From positions 372,001-436,000 of the forward strand of contig MU004190.1 in the NCBI GenBank assembly GCA_010093605.1: 64,000 nt of DNA, written 5' to 3'. The DNA is from Lophium mytilinum (taxonomy: Eukaryota > Ascomycota > Dothideomycetes > Mytilinidiales > Mytilinidiaceae). The notes below the pieces were generated by a model, which saw only the letters and a program-made list of their open reading frames with translations, was not told the DNA's origin and did no database searches. Of the stretch, positions 14,481 to 26,600 are shown one piece after another. Position 1 is the stretch's first letter, and each line of letters begins with the position of its first letter. The position numbers and the translations under genes were made by a program.

Positions 14481-17400
14481 AATATAATAGCTACCTACTA
14501 GAAAAGTATATAGCCTTTTAAGAGATTAAGCTACTATTATTAAAGCCTTTATTAATAAAATACGCGCTAAAGGCTTTATCTATTCTAGTTTATTATTATA
14601 CGCTGCCCCTATACTAGTAGTTAAGAAACTAGAAGAAGAACTCTATATTTATATAGACTATTATAGTCTTAATAAAATTAGTATTAAGAGCTATAATATA
14701 CCGCCGCTTATTAAAGATACCCTTATACTATTAGCTAAAGCTAGGTATTATACTAAGCTTAATATTATTAGCGTATTTAACGCCTTATATATTAAAGAAG
14801 ATAATAAATATAAAACCGCTTTTCTAACTTATTAGAGGCTATTTAAATTTATAGTCCTTCCCTTTAGCTTATATAACGCACCTAGTCTCTTTTAAGTATA
14901 TATTAATAATACTCTATAAGAGTACCTTAATAATTTCTATACTATATATATAGATAATATCTTAATATATAGTAATATACTAGAGAAATATAAGGCGCAT
15001 ATTTTTATAGTTATTACTAAACTCTATAATATAGGCCTATTCCTTAACATCTATAAATATAAATTTACTGTTAATAAAGTTAAATATCTTAGTATACTTA
15101 TTAGCGTTAATAGAGTCTAAATAGATCTAATAAAAGTCTAGATAGTACTAGACTAGCTAATGCTATAAAACCTTAAGAATATATAGGCGTTTCTTAGTTT
15201 CTATAATTTCTATTAATACTTTATAGCTAACTACTCCGCGTTTATAGCTCTACTAATAATACTAACCTTAGCTATATAAAAAGGCTTTAAATTTCTATAG
15301 TTAGATAATAGTAATAAGGTAAAGGCTTTTTATAATGTTAAGAAATATTTCTATATAGCCCTATAGCTTACACTATAGAACCTAGACTATAATACTTAGG
15401 TTAAGTCTAATTCTTTAGATTATACTATAGCTACTATACTATTATAAGTCTAGCCTAATAGAATACTTTACCTAGTTGCCTTTATATTATAATAGATAAT
15501 ACTATAATAGATTAATTACGCTATCTATAATAAAGAGCTTCTTACTATAGTACTTATATTTAAAGAATAGAAACTAGAGCTTACTAGGTAAGGCTAAGAC
15601 TATAATAGCCCGGTTAATATTATCTTAGATTATAAGAATCTCTAGACATTTATAACTTCTAAACAGCTTAACTAATAATAAGCCTAATAGGCTAAATTTT
15701 TTACTAAGTTTAACTTTAAGATTACCTATAAGCTAGGTAAGTAAAATAAAAAACCTAACTTACTAACTTAATAACTAGGTAATAAACTAGCCCTAGAAGA
15801 TAACTAATATAAATATTAAGAGTAAGTTATACTAAAACTAAGTAACTATAAACTAGAAATATACTATACTATTAAGCTTATATATATTCTTACTAATACG
15901 CTTAAATATACTTCTATTAAGCTAGTATAAATAATATATAACTTTAGTAAATTTAATTATCTAGAAAATAAAGGTATTTAGCTAGTAGTTATGCATATAC
16001 GCCCTCCGCCCGCTATCCTAGATAAGCTAAATAATTCTAGACTACGCGTTTATATATAAGGCCGCCCTAAGAAACTAATAGCCTTTTAAATAATAACTAC
16101 ACTAGATAAAATAAATAACTCTAGCCTAGCTTACCTATAAGGACAACCTAAGAAGAATAAAATACCTCTAGTAGATAAGTTATATAATTCTACTATTAAG
16201 AAACTACCTATAGATAATAAGCTAAATAATTTATCTAAAATAGTTCTTATAGGTAATTAAATTCTTTAAAGAATCTAAAAATACTTTAAAGGTAACCCTA
16301 TTATATAAGCTATTNNNNNNNNNNCTAGGTAACTATAAAGTTATTAATAACCTTCTCTATATCTATAAGTAGCTCTATATTCTAGATATTAAATAACTAT
16401 ATACTTATATTATCTAATCTATATATAAACCTAAGCCTACTAGATATGCTAGAATAATATTAACCTATATATAACTCTATAAGTACTATTACTAGCTATA
16501 GATAATATCTTATATAGACTAGTATATTAGCGCCTATTTAGCTTATAAGAAATCTAAGTACTTCTAAGAAGGTAAATAGAGATTGCTTTACCTATTATCT
16601 ATTCTAGATTAGTATTAGTATTACATCTCTATTAACTTTATTACCCCTCTATCTATCTATAAGTAATAGGGCCGCAAGCTTAAATATATTATAGTTATTA
16701 TTAATTAATTCTCTAAAAAGAGAAAGTTTATAGCTATAGACTCTATAGAGGCTAAAGATATTACCTAGGTATTTATTAAATAGATATAGAGAGAAGAAGG
16801 ATATTTATACTCTATTATTTCTAATTAAGGCCCTTAATTTATCTTCTACTTCTAGAAGCGGCTATGCGCCTAAGTAGAAATAAAGCTAAAGCTATCTACC
16901 GCGTTCTACCTAGAAACTAATAGTTAAACGGAAATTACTAATATAGCTCTTAAGTAATACCTACGCGCGTATATTAATTATAAATAGGATAACTAGGCTA
17001 ACCTTCTCCCTATTACTAAGTTTAAAGCTAATTTAGATAAGATAACTACTAGTATCTCTCTATTTATAGCTATAAAAGAATATAACCTATACTCTAGTCT
17101 TAAACTAGCTAATAACTCTATTATTAAAGAACTATAGAAGCCCCTTAAAGAAAAGGCTAATATACTTATAGAGTAACTAAATAATCTTTACCTCTTTCTT
17201 TATAATAAGTTAATATAGGTTTAAGCTAGATAAGAAGAGTTTACTAATTAAAAATAGAAGCCGGCTATAGAGTTTAAAATTAGTAACTAAGTTATACTTA
17301 ATGCCTATAATATTAAGACCTAACGCCTAAATAAGTTACTTAACTATAAATAGCTTAGTCTATTTAAAGTTACTAGAGTTATTAATAACGCCGCCTATAA

Positions 17401-18072
17401 GCTATCTCTCCCGCGTACTATAAAGAAAGTATTTAATGCCTTTTATTTATAGCTACTTTATTATATTATATATAAGCCGCTAGAAGACTAGATCTAAAAA
17501 GAACCTAGACCTATTAAAATTAATAAAGAAGGCTATAAGTAATAGAATATTAATAAAATTATTAACTTGCGTATTAATAAGGCTATGCTTAACCTAGCTA
17601 TAAACTAAAAAGGCCTACTTTAGTATAAGATTCTTTATACTAGTTACTCTAAGTAGAATACTAATTCTTAATAGAAATTCTATACTAGTATTACTAACTA
17701 CTATAATATTATTATAGATTATTACTATATCTACCTAAAAGTAAAAGAACCCTATAAGTTCTTCTAGAAGCCTAAGCATTAGAAGCTGCTACTTACCCTA
17801 ATTATAATAACGCTCTATAGATAACGCCTATCCCCTATCTTACTAACTTAACTAGTACTAGCTAGCTAAGCTATTACTAATTTATATAAATTAGATAATA
17901 CTATACTATATAGACTATATAATAAAGCTTAGTAATATATATAAAATTAACTATATTACTAACCTTATATTTAAGGCTTAGTAAGTACCTACTATAACCT
18001 AGAAGAATAATAACTCTTTATATAACTATAAGACTAAAACTATAGTAAGTATATATACTAAAATAAAAAGGC
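14480..18072 (+). mobile_element. Ty3/gypsy fossil 3 (5'-truncated, pol only)
   Basis: Plus-strand pol remains that begin inside or just before reverse transcriptase (about 14,540-15,180), followed by RNase H about 15,300-15,750, integrase about 16,370-17,400, and a tail with weak chromodomain-like sequence to about 17,650. Gag and protease are absent. A 10-N gap interrupts it. It is old, RIP-mutated and inactive. The Mutator-like element inserted immediately to its right, either in its 3' end or in flanking repeat DNA. Confidence 0.8.
16315..16324. other. Assembly gap (10 N)
   Basis: Ten consecutive N bases within fossil 3, between its RNase H and integrase parts. The true missing length is unknown, so distances across this point are unreliable. 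Confidence 0.99.
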
Positions 18073-18082
18073 TATATATATA
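18073..18082. repeat. Putative target-site duplication, left copy
   Basis: TATATATATA immediately outside the GGGG terminus; the same ten bases sit at 21,348-21,357. The length fits a MULE. The sequence is its own reverse complement, so it could instead be counted as part of the inverted repeat. Confidence 0.55.
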
Positions 18083-18190
18083 GGGGACTAGTAATACTAT
18101 ACTAGGTTATTTCTCTATATATACCGTGCAATTCCTCCACGCACACCCCCCTCCCGTCTAATCTTCTAATTAGTCTAGAGGGCTCGGAAT
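18083..18190 (+). repeat. Left terminal inverted repeat of the MULE
   Basis: About 108 bp whose reverse complement matches the right end. It contains two tandem copies of TTCCTCCACGCACACC (about 18,110-18,126 and 18,130-18,147); the outer copy shows several C-to-T changes against its partner in the right repeat, as RIP would produce. Confidence 0.88.
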
Positions 18191-18729
18191 ACTACTCCGG
18201 CGCTTTATAGTAAGGCTGTATAGCCTTCCTATTTTATTATATATTCTTACCGTTTTTAATAGACTATACTTAGCTGCGTGTAAGGCTATAGATAAGGCTA
18301 TAGATAAGGCTATATATATAGGCTATATATAAGGCTGTAGTTATAGTAAGGCTATATAGTATACCCGTTTTACTATATATACTTCTCGTTTCCTATAGTA
18401 TATATAGGCTATTATATTGCTATCTATATACCTATATACCTATAAGTATACTAAAATAGTTAAATTCTTACCTTATTACGGCCTTACTATATTAAACCTA
18501 GCCCCCCTATATTGCCCCTGCGCCCCTCTAGCTATTCTAATCTATTAACCCCTCTATATACTAATTATATAATGCTATCTAACGTTAGAGCTCCTTATAA
18601 GGAAGCAGCGGCTCCTTATAAGAAAGCAGCGCTGGCGCTGCTTAAGGCCGAGGAGCTAGCTAAGGCTAAGGAGCTGGCTAAGGCTAAGAATAAGCGCTAT
18701 TATAATGCTGCGCAGCCTCTCTCTATAGT

Positions 18730-21150
18730 ACTACCTTCTTTCTAGGCGCCTTATTCTTTGCACTAGGTGGCCGGCTACGCTTCTTAGGTGCAGTAGGTGC
18801 AGTAGTAGGTGCAGTAGTAGGTGCGGGTATAGGTACGGGCGTAGGTGCGGGCGTAGGTATAGTAGTAGGGGGGGGCCTATATATTACTATATACTTAAAC
18901 TTAGACGGATTAGTAAGTAAATTATTAAATTCTATAATAGCTAGTATAGCCGTTAACTAAGAAGCACTATAAGTAATAGAACTAGGTAGATTTAGGCGCT
19001 AAGAGGCTAGTAAGTATTATAGAGCTATGCCTTATTATTCTTCCTATTTACCTCTATAAGCTATGCCTATAGTAATCTTAAATAAAGATAGTTCTCTCTA
19101 TATACTATTATATATATAGTGGCCCCTCTATACTATAGTAGGCCGGCCGCGCCGGCGCTTAATAATAGCAGGATTCTCTACTTAGCTAAAAGGTCTAAAA
19201 GGAATTACTAGTTATTGCATTTCTAGCTAAGTAAACTACTAATAGTAATCTATTTAATCTAGTTATATATAGTATACCGGATTAAGAGGATTAGCTAGCG
19301 CGCAATATAGAGGATTGTAAAGCTTATGCGCGCATAGCATGCTAAAGATAGAATAGAATATATGCGTGTAGTTAAGCGGGTTGTATTTATTTAATTTAGC
19401 CTTTTTTAATTGCTTCTTAAGTAGCTTTAAGCCCTGCGGCGTAACCACCTAGAATAGATTACGGAATTTAACCTCTTTAACCTTATAAGGAGTTCTGGCG
19501 TGCTATATTACCCTCTAGTTCTTATACCTAGAGCGGCTAGTAAGAATAAGGTTCTATATATTAAGGAGAATATTAAATAGATAGCTAGTTAACACCTAGA
19601 GGAAGCCCTTAAGCTAGCTATGCGCGCCCTTATTCCGCGATGTAACTCTATAAGAAATTAAGTTAGTATTATACACCTCTGCTACTTCTTTATTTCTTAG
19701 TTATTCTTTAAGCTATACTCTTATTCTCTTTAGTACTACTTATTTAGCACGTATATAGACCCCGTGCGAAGTTTAGGTATTAAATTTAGATATCTTAGTG
19801 TTAAGAAAAATTACTTATATAGTTCTAAAGTGCCGAGTTCTAGATATATAGTAAGTCGCCTATTTAAACCTACACGGCTACTATTCCTCTACTATATAGT
19901 CTATAAGGTTAGGCTACTCTTTATAGTTATTAAGTAGCTTCTTCTAAGCCTTATTAAACTGTGCTATGCTCTCCAGCTTTATTACAGCGGTCTAATAGGT
20001 AATGAAATTACTCTTTTTCTCCTACTATTTCTTCTTTTTAGCTGCCTGCTACTCTTCTATGTTATTCTCTATTAGCGCATTAGAATAGCCTATAGGGAAT
20101 ATTAGTTTCTTCTTATATATATTAACTAGCTTAGTATTAATATTCTTTTCTATATACTATATATAGAGGAGGCGCGCGACTCTAGGCTATTGCGCACGTA
20201 GTGCGTTTATTAGAGCTAGTTCCTTATCTATTAAGAAAACCCGTGGAGTAATAGAATAGCGCTTAAAAAGCTTAAAGAGCTATTATACCGCCTAGTTATA
20301 GTTAGCCTCCTTCTCTCTAGAAATAAAATAGTAGCTAATCTTATAGTTGTTGCTTGTGCAGGTAACGCCGGTAATATATAGAAAGGGTATACTAAATTAG
20401 TTTATTTTATAGGTGCAATCTATTAATATAATATTATAGTTTAATTAGAGGATCTTAATAGAATCTAGGTGCGTAAAGAAGAGGTAATTAATATAGTTCT
20501 GCGCATCCTTTATATAGCTGTATACGTACTTCTTCTCTTAGCTATTAGATAAAGGGAATGTAGATGTCTCCAGCGTATTAAGGAGCGCCTGGATAGGTAT
20601 AAGGCTACTAAGAAGCTTAGTTCTATACTTAGATTGCTTATTTTAAATATTATTAATGTTAATAGTAACTCTCTTTTTTAATAGCTTTGCGTACATTTTC
20701 TAAGGCCTAGAGCCACTTAATGCATCTATTTAAATAAGGCGATTTATTAATAATAAGCGCTTTCTATTACATGCGGCTGCCGTAGGTTTAAGTATAGAAG
20801 AATAATTATTATAAGCTTCTTCTACTATCTTCTATAGCTATACGCGCTTACTATTAACTCTAGAAGGCTGTAGAGTAAGTATACTGTTTATCTTATAGTC
20901 TACTTTATTAGTAGAGGTACTGCGTATATATATAGTAGACTCTATACTGCCCGCAAAGCAGCATTTAAACTAGATTTTTCTCTTCTCTTTCTACGCATTA
21001 GCTTTTAAGCGTAATTTTATAAGGCCGTAGCCCTGCGCCTTTACATGCTCCGTAAGCGCCTTAATAGCTTTCTCTAGGGTATTATATAGCCGTGCCGGGG
21101 GCGGTAGAAGGGCTATAGTAAGTATATTATAGAGGTAGAGGATAAGGGTG
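18730..21150 (-). pseudogene. MULE transposase, RIP-inactivated
   Basis: Minus-strand coding remains. The N-terminal part (about 21,110-20,990) reads TLEKAIKALTEHVKAQGYGL, typical of the FAR1-like DNA-binding region of fungal MULEs. The DDE core begins at about 20,430 with ILIDCTYKIN, then FLYITGVTCTSNNYKISYYF, and the second catalytic Asp in FLIDKELALINAL at about 20,255-20,215. The C-terminal end (about 18,870-18,740) is a Pro/Thr/Ala repeat followed by a basic PKKRSRPPSAKNK segment resembling a nuclear-localisation tail. Many in-frame TAG/TAA codons stand where CAG/CAA or TGG is expected, so no full product can be made. Confidence 0.8.
18784..18866 (-). repeat. GTAGGTGCAG minisatellite (Pro/Thr/Ala-coding)
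   Basis: Repeated GTAGGTGCAGTA and GTAGGTGCGGGC/GTAGGTACGGGC units. On the minus strand it encodes a TPAPTPVPIPAPTTAPTTAP-like tract in the transposase C-terminus. Confidence 0.85.
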
Positions 21151-21230
21151 TAATTAATTATAGCCACGCCGCATTTAGTAAGAGCATTTAAAATTTATAA
21201 GTAACCTTAGCGAGCTAATTAGAGGCCTTA

Positions 21231-21347
21231 GAGCGACCCTCCGGGCCAATTAGAAGACTGGATGAGAAAGGGGGGGTAGAAGGGTGTGCGTGGAGAAATT
21301 GCACGGTGTGCGTGGAGGAATAACCTAGTATAGTATTACTAGTCCCC
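21231..21347 (-). repeat. Right terminal inverted repeat of the MULE
   Basis: Matches the left repeat in reverse complement: GTGTGCGTGGAG blocks twice, then a run ending in the CTAGTCCCC terminus. It keeps both CCTCCACGCACACC copies (minus strand) in a less mutated state than the left end. Confidence 0.88.
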
Positions 21348-21357
21348 TATATATATA
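21348..21357. repeat. Putative target-site duplication, right copy
   Basis: TATATATATA directly after the CCCC terminus of the MULE, equal to the ten bases before its left end. The palindromic sequence leaves the exact border ambiguous. Confidence 0.55.
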
Positions 21358-22271
21358 GCTTTCTTTTAAAAGAGAGTAGTATTATAGCTATAATATAACC
21401 TTTATTATAATATATTTCTATTATAGGTAATAGTATTATATAGCTTTCTATTATATACTACTATTACTTAACCTTACTTAGCGCTAGCCTCGCCTACCTC
21501 TTAGCCGGCGCTCCGCGCCCTACTCTCTCTTCTTATAGCTACTTTATTATATACTTAATACTATCTAGTTTTCTATTATAATTCTATATTATACTATAAT
21601 AATTAAGGTATATATAAGTAGCTCTAGCTTTATAAACCTTAGATATTATACTACTATTCTATATAAATAGTAATTAACTACTAGAAGGGTAGATAATAGC
21701 TCTATTACTATATAAAAGATTAGTTTAATTAATAAAGATATTAGCGCTATACTTACCTTAGTAGTTAGATAATTAATTAGTATAACTATATAGGCGTAGT
21801 ACCTACTATAAGGGCTTTATTCTTCTATATAAGGTACCTAGTATAATATATATCTTAATTTCTTAAAGTAACTAGAATAATACTACTTAAGGTAATTACC
21901 TTAATTATAGCCCTTTATCTTAGAGAAAAAATAGAGCTCTAGTAGGCGCGCTATATAAAGAGAGCGCTTCTTAATAATAATACCTAGATAAGTATAGAAA
22001 ACTATACTAAGATATCTAAGTATCTATAGCGCCTTAAGGTAGTAAATTCTAGTACTATAACTAACCTCTATATTATTAATAACTAGTTCCACCGCGTCTT
22101 TATATATCTAGAGGAGAGTAGATAGTTTCTCTAGTATAGTAGCCTACTATAGATTAGCCTTAATAGTACTTATTAGCGTAATAGCTTTAAAGGTATTATT
22201 TTAATTACTATTAGTTAAGATATAAATAATAGGCTCTATTTTTTAGCTTAAGTAGTTATAGAGAGTAAGAG
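21358..22271. other. RIP-mutated repeat DNA, not classified
   Basis: About 0.9 kb between the MULE and the minus-strand gypsy element. No domain was recognised on either strand. A small GC-richer island (CTCGCCTACCTC...CCGGCGCTCCGCG) lies near 21,487-21,520. It is probably flank of fossil 3 or of the next element. Confidence 0.4.
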
Positions 22272-22460
22272 TATTAAGAAGGTAGAGTAAAAGGTATTCT
22301 ATTAGGCTAGAGCTACGGCGCCGTCTTAAAAATAGTAATAACTAAGGCCTATACTTATATAGGCTATATATATATACTATATAGTATATACTATTCTCTA
22401 TAAGCTTATATAAATATCCTCTAATATAAACGCCCGTAATAGCTGCAACTATAATAACTG
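22272..22460 (-). repeat. LTR of fossil 4 (3' LTR in element orientation)
   Basis: Shares long near-identical stretches with 30,172-30,350, including TATTAAGAAG, the GAGCTACGGCGCCGTCTTAA core and a TATATACTATATAGTATATA run. The differences I saw are mainly transitions. Confidence 0.88.
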
Positions 22461-22617
22461 CCGCTAATAGAAAAGATATTATTATTCTTAATAACTTTAT
22501 CTAAGAATATACCTAATATCTAAGCGCTAGTATAGAGATAGATAATAGTAATATAGAGGCCTAGCTAGTATATTTATAACTATAAGTAATAAAGGCTTAA
22601 GTATAATAAGAAGGGAA

Positions 22618-22735
22618 TAAAGCTATAGCGGCCGGTAAAGCTATAGAGGCTAGTAAAGCTATAGCAGCTAGTAAAGCTATAGCGGCCGGTAAAGCTATAG
22701 TAACTAGTAAAGTTATAGTAGCTAGTAAAGACGTT
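22618..22735. repeat. 18-bp tandem array
   Basis: Units carrying TAAAGCTATAG start every 18 bp at 22,636, 22,654, 22,672, 22,690, 22,708 and 22,726, with a first copy just before. Alternating linkers are CGGCCGG and CAGCTAG types. It lies near the 3' end of fossil 4. Confidence 0.92.
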
Positions 22736-22755
22736 ATAGGTAACTATAATTAAAT

Positions 22756-22821
22756 AATTAAGCTATAGTAATTAGCTTATAGGTAAGTAATTAAGCTATA
22801 GTAATTAGCTTATAGGTAAGT
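22756..22821. repeat. 33-bp perfect tandem duplication
   Basis: Two identical adjacent copies of a 33-bp unit beginning AATTAAGCTATAGTAATTAG, at 22,756 and 22,789, just after the 18-bp array. Confidence 0.92.
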
Positions 22822-23499
22822 AGTATTATAGGTACTTATAATAGTAATAAAGGGCTTATAAGTAATAGAGAGCTTTAAGTTACTCTTATTTATATCTATA
22901 GGTGCGCCTTATTATAAGCTGTAGTTAGGTTCTTATTAATATTCTTCTTACGCGTCTATTAATTCTTCTTAGGGCTATATTCTTTCTACTTAACTAGGTA
23001 CTCTATAAACTACTTCTTTACTCGCCCTATAAGACGCTAGTAATAGCCTAGAAGGCGCTTTACTAAGTAGAAGGCGCCTATACTATTATTATAGTTATTC
23101 TTAATAGTAGTAGGTTAAGCGGGTTCTTCTCTATTATAGGGGTCCTTAATATTAGAGGCTAGTTTAAGTTATTCTACTAAGATAATAGGGTATATCTTCT
23201 AAGTAAGTAGTATATTAACCTTATATATATTCTCTCTAACTCTATATTTAATTATTCTAGGCCCTACTTATTATTAACTAAACTTTCTATATAGTTCTAG
23301 AATTTTAAAGCCCTTATAGAGTTAAATATATATTAAGTTACTAGCGTTTAGCTATAGCGCGCTTCTAGATTTATTAAAGTAGAGCTTTATATAAGCCGCG
23401 GTAAACGCTATAGTATTAGTAGCCTCTTATTACGCGGTCTTGCGGGCGTTTAAAAAGCTTAACGCTTCTAGGTTAAGGGTATTAACGTTAGTAATAGGG

Positions 23500-23607
23500 T
23501 TATAGGTAACGGGGTTATTAGGCTTATAGGTAATAGGGTTATTAGGCTTATAGGTAATAGAGTTATAGGTAATAGGCTTATAGGCAACGGGCTTATAGAT
23601 AATAGAG
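23500..23607. repeat. 24/15-bp tandem array
   Basis: Two 24-bp units (TTATAGGTAAC/TAGGGTTATTAGGC-like; 23,500 and 23,524) followed by four 15-bp units (TTATAGGTAATAGAG-like; 23,548 to 23,607). Both lengths are multiples of three. It lies in the integrase-chromodomain part of fossil 4. Confidence 0.9.
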
Positions 23608-26600
23608 AGTAATAGTATTAGTAGCCCCTTATTTAGATAGAAGCTATAGATAATCTTATTAGAAGAATAACCTATAGATTAGTTAGTAGAGTTATTTAAA
23701 GATTCTTAAAGAGTTATTAAGAAGGCGGGCTAGTTATTACTATCTTATAATAGGTAGTAATAAATTGCAATTTCTATAGTTTAATTAGTTTATTTAAATT
23801 AACTATTAGTACGCGGGTAGTACGCTGTACTTATAAGAATCTTAGTGCCTAGCTTCTTAAATATAGCCTTCTAAAAGTTAAAGATAAACTTTCTATCTTA
23901 GTCTATAATTATTGCTGCTAGAACGCCCTAATCTATAAGAGCGTTAAGAATAAGGGCTGCCTAGTCTATAGTATTATAGGTATTCTTACTAGAAATTATA
24001 GCTATACGCTTTAAAAACTTACTTATAACTATTATAAAGAAGTTAAACTCTATAGCGCTATCTATTAGTAGGCTAATAATAAAGTCTATAGTAATAGTAT
24101 AAAATAGAATTAAAGGTATTTATATAGATATAAGCTCTCTATAGAGCTTATAATAGAGTATTATATTAACCTAGTAGGTTTTATAGTAGTTAATATACTA
24201 ATAGAGCCGCTATAATAGGTTTCTAATAAAGTAGGTAGCCTAGACGCGTTTATAGCTATAATAGAAGCCTATATAGAAGTAGATATTATAGTACTCTATA
24301 AATATATCGCCCTCTAGACTCTTAAGTATATATAGCCTAAGCTAACTATCTAGGGGGTTATTATAATAGAGTAGATCTCTAAGAAGCCTAAAAGAAATTC
24401 TAGATATAGACTCTATATCTATAAAAAGTATTATAATACCGGCCTAGTACTTATCTATTATATACGCCTTCTCTAATTACTAGTAAAAGTTATTAGTAAG
24501 CTTAATAGTAGTAGTATTATATATATAGAGGGCGCTAGTATTAGCCTAGCTATTATAAGTATTAGGGCTAGTAAGGGCGTTGGGGGTAATAAAGGCGTTA
24601 GGGGTAGTAAGAAAGAATAATAAGTTATCTAGGGTGTTTAACGTTAGGTCTCTAGGGTATACTATTATTAAGGGTAACTATAATAGCGCGTCCGGGACTA
24701 GGTACTATTTTCTAGGCCTATATTAAATATTAAGGCGGAACTATAAAAGATATTATAATACTTATATTAGGCGTATATTTAGCTTATTAACTACTAAAGA
24801 TATTAAGGCGGTTACTTAAGTAATTCTAAGAGTAGTAGCGTAGTCTATAATAATAACTATTAAAAACTTAGAGGCCTCTACTATATATTATATATATTAA
24901 ATAGTCTATACTAGGTAAGCTACTTTAAGCTTAGTAGGCTAGTAATTACGCTCTACTACTAATAAGAGCTTACTAAGGAATAGTATAGGCTAGATCTTAC
25001 TTTACTTAATATTATTAAGACTTTCTAGGTTGCCTATAATATAGTAGACTATAACGCTATAGCTATAAGCTTTAGACGCATTAATATTAGCGTATAGACG
25101 CCGGGAAATATTAAAGTAGACTAAAATTTTCTTTTTAGTAAACGCCTATTATAGGGCTTTATATAAGTTTTAAAGCTTTATATAATTATCTACCTATATA
25201 GTCTAGATATAATAGGCGCATACCTAGCCTATAATAGGCGTAGACTTAAGTAGCTAAGTCTTTTTAAGCTAAAGAGCCTTAGAGATTTAGGTGTAGTATA
25301 TAATATACTATTAAAGCTAGCTAGTAAGGCCTAGGTAGTACTTAAGGTCTCTTAGGTTAGCTAGAAATTAGAGGTTATAAATAGTAGTAAGCTTCTCTAT
25401 AGTTATAGAAAGCCTAAATATATTAACTTTCTACCCTAGTAGTATAAGAGAGAAGTACCTAATATATAACTTAGAGCCCTTAAGTATAATATTAAGCGCT
25501 ATTAGGGCTTTAAATAAGGCGCTTAGGTAAGAAATATAGTTATCTAAGAACTTACTATAGATAATAATATTATTAATATAGGCCTTATAAAAGCTTTAAA
25601 GGCTATAGGTTTATATAAGCCTATTAATCTATTACTATATATAGCTAGGGGAGTTATAGTAGCCTATAATAGTAATATTAAAGTATTTCTAGCTATAGTG
25701 TAATACTACTATAAATTTTAGATAGTCTTAAACGCGGACTAGCTACTAGTAGAAGAAGAACGCTATATTAAGTATAGAGATATATAGATAGCCTACTATA
25801 GTACCTATAAGTTCTTCTTATAGTAGTAAGGGGTATATATTCTTCTATATAGCTTTATTAAGGCCTTTAATATTAATAACTACGCGGCCTTTATAGGTGG
25901 AAACGCCGCCTATTATTATAGTTCTCTAGATAATAAATACTAGAAAGCTAAATTTAGAGCTGTTAGACTATTCTATATATTCTTACTTATATAGCTTATT
26001 AAATTTATTATTAATAAGGGCCCGTTTCTATAGTCTAAGAGGGTAAACGCGGTATATAAGCTTTACTCTAGAAGTATAAAGGTCTATAACTAAGGGAATT
26101 TATAGCTATTAATTCTTAGAAATATTAGCTAGCTTACCGTTATCTATAAAGACGGGCTTAAACTAATTAAGTAAGTTATTAAGTCTACTAGTAATAGCTG
26201 CGGACGTTGCATAGATAGTAATATTAAAGAAGCTAGCGTACTTATTATTAGGCTATAGAGTGGAAGGCGTTAAAGGCGTTAAAGGTATTAATAGTATTAA
26301 CGGCATTAAAGACGCCTTCTATAGAAGATTTACTAATATTAGCATTAGTATTAAGCTTATAGTAGATAGAGGCTTTATACTTAATAGACTTAAGTTTAAA
26401 GTTCTTAATATTACTTTTAAGAGGCTTATAGTTAAGGGCGCTATATATTTAACTAGCTCTATAAATATCTTAATCTACTCTATAGAGCTATTATAGGCGC
26501 TAAAGAAGAGAAAGCTATTATTAGGTCTCTATAATAGGGCTATCTAGATAGCTAGGCTATATTTCTTAGAGTCTACTAAGTAGGCTTCTTTCTTAGTATA

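Larger units (their letters stand above)
18083..21347 (-). mobile_element. Mutator-like (MULE) DNA transposon
   Basis: A 3.27-kb element bounded by long inverted repeats that start with GGGGACTAGTAATACTATAC on the left and its reverse complement on the right. Inside, the minus strand encodes a MULE transposase. Families of this type carry long inverted repeats and make 9-11 bp target duplications; here a 10-bp TATATATATA lies directly outside each end. The element is less AT-rich than its surroundings but carries stops of the CAG-to-TAG kind, so it is RIP-damaged and inactive. Its insertion into gypsy remains makes it younger than that insertion site. Confidence 0.85.

Noticed and set aside
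18512-18745. 77-codon plus-strand frame with Ala/Lys-rich segment
   Set aside because: Opposite strand to the MULE transposase, within the element; the AELAKAKELAKAK-like tract is the antisense of a repeat. No independent support.
26260-26496. 78-codon plus-strand frame with GVKGINSINGIKD repeats
   Set aside because: Antisense to fossil 4 and produced by a short GGCGTTAAA-type repeat.
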